Assembly (NCBI GenBank): GCA_019751755.1
Contig: JAIENA010000138.1
Location: forward strand, 1-49,610
From: Burkholderiaceae bacterium
GTDB taxonomy: Bacteria; Pseudomonadota; Gammaproteobacteria; Burkholderiales; Burkholderiaceae_D
DNA length: 49,610 nucleotides
Reading direction: 5' to 3'
The translations under genes were made by a program, and so were the position numbers. Every line of letters starts with the position of its first letter. The first letter of the stretch is position 1. The notes beneath the pieces were generated by a model that worked only from the letters and a program-made list of their open reading frames with translations, ran no database searches and was not told the DNA's origin. Positions 44,679 to 49,610 of this stretch are shown piece by piece.

Positions 44679-45794
44679 GTGCGGATCGGGATTTCCACCA
44701 CCACGATTGAACCGGCGCTGAACGGCGGACGGCTGGACGGCATTGGCGTCTACAGCCGCGCACTGCTGCGCAGTTTGCCGCGCCAGGGCTGCGCGGTGCA
44801 GCCGTATTCGTTTGCGCCGGGCGGCATTGCGCTGGAAGCGGGCGCGCGTCTGCCGGCAGCGTTCGCACTGGCGACCCTGCGCGACCTGGTGCTGCCGGGC
44901 GCGATGCGCCTGAAGATGCCCGACGTCGACCTGTACCACGCCACCGATTACCGCATCGTGCGCATGGACTGCATGGTGGTCGCCACCTTGCATGATGCGC
45001 TGACCATCAAGCATCCTGAATGGTGCAGCCCGCGCCTGCGCCAGCTGAAGAACTGGCTGCAGGCAAAGGCCGCCCGCAAGGCCAATCACGTGATCGCCCA
45101 TACGCAATTCGCGATACGCGAACTGGTCGAGTGCTTCGGCGTCGATGAGCGCCGCATCAGCGTGGTGCCGTGCGGCATGGATGAAGAATGGCTGGAAGCG
45201 CCGGACGCTGCGGAGGTGCAAGCCACGCTGGCGCTGCATGGGCTGCAACCCGGCTATTATCTGACCGTGGGCACGCTGCAGCCACGCAAGAACATGGGCC
45301 GGGTGCTGGAAGCTTACCTGGCGTTGCCACCGGTGCTGCGTGCCAAGCGGCAACTGGTGATTGTGGGCCAGCCAGGCTGGCGCAGCGCCACCTTGCAGGC
45401 GCAAATCCGCGCCGCGCAGCAAAACGGTGAAAACGTCGTCTGGCTCGATAACCTGACCAGCCATGACCAGTTGCGACATGTCTATGCGGCGGCCGGCGTG
45501 TTTGTCTTTCCATCGCTGTACGAGGGTTTCGGCATCCCGGTGGCGGAAGCATTTGCCTCGGGCGTGCCGGTGATCACGTCGAACACCACGTCACTGCCCG
45601 AAGTGACATTGGGGGCTGCGGTGGAAGTCGATCCATTGTCGGTGGCGGACATCGGCGCCGCCATGCTGGAACTGGCGCGCAACGATGCGCTGCGGGCGCG
45701 CCATATTGCCGCGGGCAAGGCGCGCGCGCTGGACTTGACGTGGGCCGAGTGCGCACGCAAGACGGCTGCGGTGTATAACCAAGTGCTTTCCTGA
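44679..45794 (+). CDS. GT4-type glycosyltransferase
   Basis: A 371-aa retaining glycosyltransferase of the GT-B fold, starting at GTG 44679. N-terminal part: TTTIEPALNGGRLDGIGVYS. C-terminal donor site: GTLQPRKNMGRVLEAY and the E-x7-E motif YEGFGIPVAEAFASG. By context it may add D-rhamnose or mannose to a lipid-linked or growing glycan, as the WbpX/Y/Z enzymes do in the Pseudomonas common antigen. Linkage and donor cannot be read from the sequence. Confidence 0.9.
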   Translation: MRIGISTTTIEPALNGGRLDGIGVYSRALLRSLPRQGCAVQPYSFAPGGIALEAGARLPAAFALATLRDLVLPGAMRLKMPDVDLYHATDYRIVRMDCMVVATLHDALTIKHPEWCSPRLRQLKNWLQAKAARKANHVIAHTQFAIRELVECFGVDERRISVVPCGMDEEWLEAPDAAEVQATLALHGLQPGYYLTVGTLQPRKNMGRVLEAYLALPPVLRAKRQLVIVGQPGWRSATLQAQIRAAQQNGENVVWLDNLTSHDQLRHVYAAAGVFVFPSLYEGFGIPVAEAFASGVPVITSNTTSLPEVTLGAAVEVDPLSVADIGAAMLELARNDALRARHIAAGKARALDLTWAECARKTAAVYNQVLS

Positions 45795-45809
45795 CGGTTC
45801 CCGGACCCT

Positions 45810-46961
45810 ATGCGCGTACTTCATTTCTGCAAAACTTATTATCCCGATTCGTGGGGCGGTATCGAGCAGGTGATCCGCCAGATTTGTGTCGGGACGGGAC
45901 GCCTGGGCGTCAGCAATGATGTGCTGACCCTGACGCGCGACAGCGGTCCCGCCAAGCTGGAATTTGAAGGCCATACGGTGCACCGCGCGCCGTTGAATTT
46001 TGAAATCGCCTCCAATGCCATGTCGCTCGGCGCCATACGCAAACTGGCGCATCTGGGGCGTGATGCGGACGTCGTGCATTACCATTTCCCGTGGCCGTTC
46101 GCCGATATGGCGCACTTCCTGGCGCGCATCGACAAGCCCAGCGTGGTGACGTACCACTCCGATATCGTGCGCCAGAAAGCCTTGATGAAGGTGTATACGC
46201 CGCTCAAGCGCCGTTTCCTGGGCAGCGTCAGCGCCATCGTCGCCACCTCGCCGAATTACCTGGCGTCGTCGCCGGTGCTGACCCGCTACCAGGAAAAAGC
46301 CTGCGTGATTCCGATCGGCCTGGATAAATCCATCTATCCGCGTCCGTCTGCGGAAGTCAAGGAACAGTGGCGCCAGCGCTGTGGTGAACGGTTCTTCCTG
46401 TTCGTCGGTGTGCTGCGCTATTACAAGGGTTTGCATATCCTGCTGGACGCGGTGGCGAATACGGACTACCCGGTGGTGATCGTCGGCGCTGGCCCGATCG
46501 AGCTGGAATTGAAGCAGCATGCGCAGCGCCTGGGCTTGAAGAACGTCATGTTCGTCGGTGCGGTGGGAGAGGAAGACAAGGTTGCGCTGCTGGAGCTGTG
46601 CTATGCGTTGGCGTTCCCGTCGCACCTGCGCTCGGAAGCATTCGGTATTTCCCTGTTGGAAGGGGCGATGTATGGCAAACCGATGATTTCCAGTGAAATC
46701 GGTACCGGCACCACGTATATCAACATCGATGGCGATACCGGCCTGGTGGTGCCGCCCAGCGATCCCCGCGCTTTCCGTGAGGCCATGCGCACGCTATGGG
46801 ACAACCCGCAGCAAGCGGCGGAAATGGGCCATCGCGCCGAGCTGCGCTACTGGGAACTGTTTACAGCGGAAAAGATGGCCTACAACTATATGCAGCTGTA
46901 CCGCGAACTGAAGCGCACCGCTGGCGTGCGCCAGATCATCGCGCCGCCCATTTCTCCCTGA
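45810..46961 (+). CDS. GT4-type glycosyltransferase (WbpY/WbpZ-like)
   Basis: A 383-aa GT-B enzyme. Starts MRVLHFCKTYYPDSWGGIEQ, with the GGIE loop common in acceptor-binding sites; middle HYHFPWPF and TYHSDIV; donor site FVGVLRYYKGLHILLDA and E-x7-E in SEAFGISLLEGAMYG. It is 15 bp after the previous glycosyltransferase. The sequence type resembles mannosyl/rhamnosyl transferases of D-rhamnan synthesis, and gmd-rmd upstream supports GDP-sugar use. Confidence 0.9.
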   Translation: MRVLHFCKTYYPDSWGGIEQVIRQICVGTGRLGVSNDVLTLTRDSGPAKLEFEGHTVHRAPLNFEIASNAMSLGAIRKLAHLGRDADVVHYHFPWPFADMAHFLARIDKPSVVTYHSDIVRQKALMKVYTPLKRRFLGSVSAIVATSPNYLASSPVLTRYQEKACVIPIGLDKSIYPRPSAEVKEQWRQRCGERFFLFVGVLRYYKGLHILLDAVANTDYPVVIVGAGPIELELKQHAQRLGLKNVMFVGAVGEEDKVALLELCYALAFPSHLRSEAFGISLLEGAMYGKPMISSEIGTGTTYINIDGDTGLVVPPSDPRAFREAMRTLWDNPQQAAEMGHRAELRYWELFTAEKMAYNYMQLYRELKRTAGVRQIIAPPISP

Positions 46962-46981
46962 GTGCGAGCTTATCCGCCGCG

Positions 46982-46998
46982 CCGCCCGTTACGGGCGG
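46982..46998. terminator. weak hairpin between convergent glycosyltransferase and acetylation genes
   Basis: CCGCCCG (46982-46988) and CGGGCGG (46992-46998) with a 3-nt loop, flanked by further GC-rich complementarity. No T run; possible bidirectional terminator. Confidence 0.35.
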
Positions 46999-47014
46999 GC
47001 TGACGGCGGCGTGA

Positions 47015-48211
47015 TTAAAAACCCGGCAACAATTTTGAGAAATCCTGCTGGATGCGGGCCGCGTGTACCGTGGCGTCGTGGTACAGCACGATAAAGTCGC
47101 TGTTGGCGGCGTCGGCAAACACGAATTGCCGTATTTGTTCCATCTCCGTTTCCTGTTTGACCAGGTACAGGGTATTGGCGTTGAGCAGCACGGTTTCCTG
47201 GTAATAGCGGGCGAACCAGGGGGCGGCGGGCGGACCGAACGAATCGGTGATCATGACCAGGCGCTTGCGCGGCGCAGTGGGGTTGCGCAGGCGGATCACC
47301 TCAAAATCTTTCAGGATCGCTGGCGGATTGTCGAAACAGACGGCGCCGTAGCAAAAATTGATCTGCGATGCCGCCATGTCCATCACATCGACTTCGCTGG
47401 GCCGCCGGACGCCCGGGAACAGGTGGCCGATGTCGGACGGCAGCCATTCCTTGCGGCTGACATAGCGCGTGGCGGCGGACGGCTCCACGCCATAGAACTG
47501 GCGCAGCGTCCATTCCGCCGTCAGGCGCGGACCGGCGCCCCCCCAGTGGAAGAAGGTGCGGGGGAACAGGTCGGTTTCACGCGAGGCGGTGCGCATCGGC
47601 TCGAGCGGATACGCAACCTGCTGGCGCACGGCAGGGGCGATGTCCTGCTGCGCCAGCCAGCGCTGCATGGGCGGCGTGGCGGTGTGGCACAGCGCACTGG
47701 CCCAGGCCGGCAACTGGTCGACATGCACCGCCGGTGCGGACGGCACCACCAGCAAATTGGCGGCGATGCCCCGTTCGCGCGACAGCGACAGCAGGCGCTT
47801 GACGTGCGCATCGATGATGTCGTTCACCTCGGTTTGATAGCCGCAGGCGGAAAACACCATCGCATACGGCGGCGCCGCCGGATGCGAGGTGGTCAGGAAG
47901 GTACGGCCTTCCCGGCCTTGCACCACTTGCGCGGTGGGGTACTGGCCGAACAGCCGGTAGCGGACCTTGGTATTGAGGCGCACCAGCGCGGCGCGCAGGT
48001 TGAAGTTGTCATTGGCCCAGGCATCGAACGCGGCGCTGTATTTGAAGGCTTCTTCCACCGAGCTTGGGCGTTGTGGCGGCGCCGCCAGATGGCGGTTTTC
48101 GCCCTCGCGCTGCTTGCTGTGCAGGGGGATTATGGCTGGCGTGGCCAGCAGCAGCACCAGCAATGCTTTGGCCAGCGCCGCCAGCGCTTTATTGTGGGGG
48201 ACGGACTGCAT
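47015..48211 (-). CDS. AlgJ/AlgX-like SGNH polysaccharide O-acetylation protein
   Basis: A 398-aa envelope protein with an N-terminal membrane anchor or signal (~14-30). Residues ~60-390 resemble the AlgJ/AlgX SGNH-like domain: the early FDAWANDNFNLRAALVRLN segment, and the nucleophile Ser324 in ITDSFGPP. The usual D-x-H-W motif reads FFHW (220-223), so His222 is kept but the catalytic Asp is absent at its normal place. It pairs with the MBOAT gene upstream by a one-base overlap and probably handles acetyl transfer to an exported polysaccharide. Confidence 0.85.
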   Translation of the reverse strand: MQSVPHNKALAALAKALLVLLLATPAIIPLHSKQREGENRHLAAPPQRPSSVEEAFKYSAAFDAWANDNFNLRAALVRLNTKVRYRLFGQYPTAQVVQGREGRTFLTTSHPAAPPYAMVFSACGYQTEVNDIIDAHVKRLLSLSRERGIAANLLVVPSAPAVHVDQLPAWASALCHTATPPMQRWLAQQDIAPAVRQQVAYPLEPMRTASRETDLFPRTFFHWGGAGPRLTAEWTLRQFYGVEPSAATRYVSRKEWLPSDIGHLFPGVRRPSEVDVMDMAASQINFCYGAVCFDNPPAILKDFEVIRLRNPTAPRKRLVMITDSFGPPAAPWFARYYQETVLLNANTLYLVKQETEMEQIRQFVFADAANSDFIVLYHDATVHAARIQQDFSKLLPGF

Positions 48212-49599
48212 CAGAATCGGAAATAAATAAAGGGGTTATACGTGCCGGACGCCAGGCTGGCACTGCACAGCACGAACGCGGCCAGCGCCAGCGGCAATTG
48301 CAGCGCCAGTGTCCAGCGCGACGCCGCGGCCGGGGCGCTCGGCTCCGGCAGGCGCCAGACCGCCAGCAAGATCCCGACCACCAGCGCGGTCCATTGCACG
48401 GCGCCGACATCGATGCGCCACGGGTGCGCCAGGGCGCCGCCATCGGTGGGGATGAACATGGTGTGCAACATCTGCAGCGCGGTCGGCACATCCGGCGCGC
48501 GGAACAGCACCCAGCCCACCATCACCAGCAGCAGGGTCCAGGCCTGCGCCAGCGAACGCGGCAAGCGTGCCAGCCACGCGCCGAGGAAGCCGCGCTCGGC
48601 CACCAGCAGCGCGCCATGCCAGGCGCCCCACAGCACAAAGGTCCAGGCCGCGCCGTGCCACAGGCCGCACAGCAGGAACACCAGCGCCAGGTTGACATAG
48701 GTGCGCAGCGCGCCATGGCGGTTGCCGCCCAGCGGGATATATAAATAGTCGCGGAACCAGCTCGACAGGCTCATATGCCAGCGGCGCCAGAAGTCGGTGA
48801 CGGAGATGGCGCTGTAGGGGCGGTTGAAATTGGGCGGGTAGCTGAAGCCGATCATGTGGGCGATGCCCAGCGCCATATTGGAATAGCCGGCAAAGTCATA
48901 CAGGATCTGGATCGTGTAGCAGGCCACGGCCAGCCACGCGCCGGCGGTGGACAGGTTGGCGGGGCCGGCCTGCCACAGCGCGTCGGCTGCCTGCGCCACG
49001 GTGTTGGCCACCAGGACTTTTTGCGCCAGGCCCAGCATGAACTGGCGCACCCCTTGCCACAGGCGCTGCGCGGAGACGTCGCGCCGCTCGACATCGGCGG
49101 CGATCTGGCGGTAGCGCACGATCGGTCCGGCAATCAGTTGTGGGAACATCGCCTTGTACATGGCGAAGGTCCAGAAACTCTTTTGCGGATCAACGTCGCC
49201 ACGGTAGACGTCGACCAGATAGGAAATCCCCTGGAACACAAAGAACGAAATCCCCAGCGGCAGCACGATGGCCGGAATGGCAAAGTCGTTGCCGCTCACC
49301 TGGGCGGCGATGCTGGTGAAAAAACCCGCGTATTTGTAATAGCCGAGCATGCCCAGGTTGGCCGTCACGCCCAGTCCCAGCACCAGCTTACGGCGCGCGC
49401 CGGCCCGCGCAATGGCCACGCCAAACCCATAGTTGAGCAGCGCGGACGCCATCAGCAGCGGCACGAAGCGCGGTTCGCCCCAGGCGTAGAACAACAGGCT
49501 GGCAACCAGCAGCACGCTGTTTTTCCATGGCAGCAGGTAGTACAGCAGCAGGAAAGCGGGCAGGAAGTAAAACAGGAAAGTGACGGAGCTGAAAACCAT
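48211..49599 (-). CDS. MBOAT-family O-acyltransferase (AlgI-like)
   Basis: A 462-aa inner-membrane protein with about 10-12 hydrophobic segments. It moves acetyl groups across the membrane to a periplasmic acetyltransferase. Signature segments: SYLVDVYRGD, FPQLIAGPIVRY, DFWRRWHMSLSSWFRDYLY, and the catalytic His in LCGLWHGAAWTF. It starts 11 bp from the window edge, so the promoter is not visible. Its stop overlaps the AlgJ-like start by one base. This pair plus the gmd-rmd cluster suggests surface-glycan decoration, but they are on opposite strands and may not share a substrate. Confidence 0.93.
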   Translation of the reverse strand: MVFSSVTFLFYFLPAFLLLYYLLPWKNSVLLVASLLFYAWGEPRFVPLLMASALLNYGFGVAIARAGARRKLVLGLGVTANLGMLGYYKYAGFFTSIAAQVSGNDFAIPAIVLPLGISFFVFQGISYLVDVYRGDVDPQKSFWTFAMYKAMFPQLIAGPIVRYRQIAADVERRDVSAQRLWQGVRQFMLGLAQKVLVANTVAQAADALWQAGPANLSTAGAWLAVACYTIQILYDFAGYSNMALGIAHMIGFSYPPNFNRPYSAISVTDFWRRWHMSLSSWFRDYLYIPLGGNRHGALRTYVNLALVFLLCGLWHGAAWTFVLWGAWHGALLVAERGFLGAWLARLPRSLAQAWTLLLVMVGWVLFRAPDVPTALQMLHTMFIPTDGGALAHPWRIDVGAVQWTALVVGILLAVWRLPEPSAPAAASRWTLALQLPLALAAFVLCSASLASGTYNPFIYFRF

Positions 49600-49610
49600 T
49601 GACGTGCGCG

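Noticed and set aside
48802-48840. Apparent further copy of the TAGGGCGG repeat
   Set aside because: It is within the MBOAT coding sequence, reads GTAGGGGCGG, and has no matching arm or hairpin.

Overview
The window is GC-rich, densely coded bacterial chromosome. Gene content and order point to a Betaproteobacterium of the order Burkholderiales, most likely Oxalobacteraceae (Massilia, Duganella or Janthinobacterium type). The family assignment is inferred from protein character, the pgk-pyk-fba-purC-purE-purK order and the dispersed hairpin repeats, not from a database search. I found no rRNA, tRNA, CRISPR array, prophage or insertion sequence.

Layout. 1-5160: end of a PilZ c-di-GMP-binding protein, moaC, a BepA-type periplasmic metalloprotease, and a four-gene minus-strand operon (zf-CHCC protein, NTF2-like protein, YheT-type hydrolase, conserved unknown). 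5337-14218: housekeeping genes on the plus strand: azlCD amino-acid export, the glycolytic genes pgk, pyk and fba, then purC-purE-purK and a Sua5/YwlC tRNA-modification gene carrying an in-frame 40-codon insertion. 14365-19772: exported proteins: two tandem paralogous alpha/beta hydrolases, a GDSL lipoprotein esterase and an OmpW porin. 19973-22430: glutaryl-CoA dehydrogenase, a flavin reductase and msrA. 22489-25900: an HD-GYP response regulator next to a hybrid histidine kinase with an Hpt domain. 25980-33114: a hemerythrin-PdxH fusion, tcdA, thpR, an FKBP isomerase, cysK, a SmtB-like repressor with a zinc exporter and a perfect palindromic operator, a metallophosphatase and pncC. 33343-38596: a three-gene signalling cassette (YfiR, CHASE8-like/HAMP hybrid kinase, REC-PAS-GGDEF-EAL-REC). 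38602-42524: thiL, a small membrane protein and maeB. 42702-49599: GDP-D-rhamnose synthesis (gmd, rmd), two glycosyltransferases, and an AlgJ/AlgI-like acetylation pair.

How the parts connect. Cyclic-di-GMP signalling recurs: a PilZ receptor, an HD-GYP phosphodiesterase fed by a phosphorelay, and an EAL protein whose GGDEF domain lacks a metal ligand. The surface-polysaccharide genes at the right end are a plausible, unproven, output. The zinc module is self-contained (sensor, operator, exporter).

The most unusual items are the fusion of a complete hemerythrin-like di-iron domain to pyridoxamine-phosphate oxidase; the YfiR system in which the sensor module drives a phosphorelay instead of its own GGDEF domain and which sits between thiL and pncC; palindromic TAGGGCGG repeats that supply the stop codons of three genes; and the Sua5 insertion flanked by exact 10-bp direct repeats.
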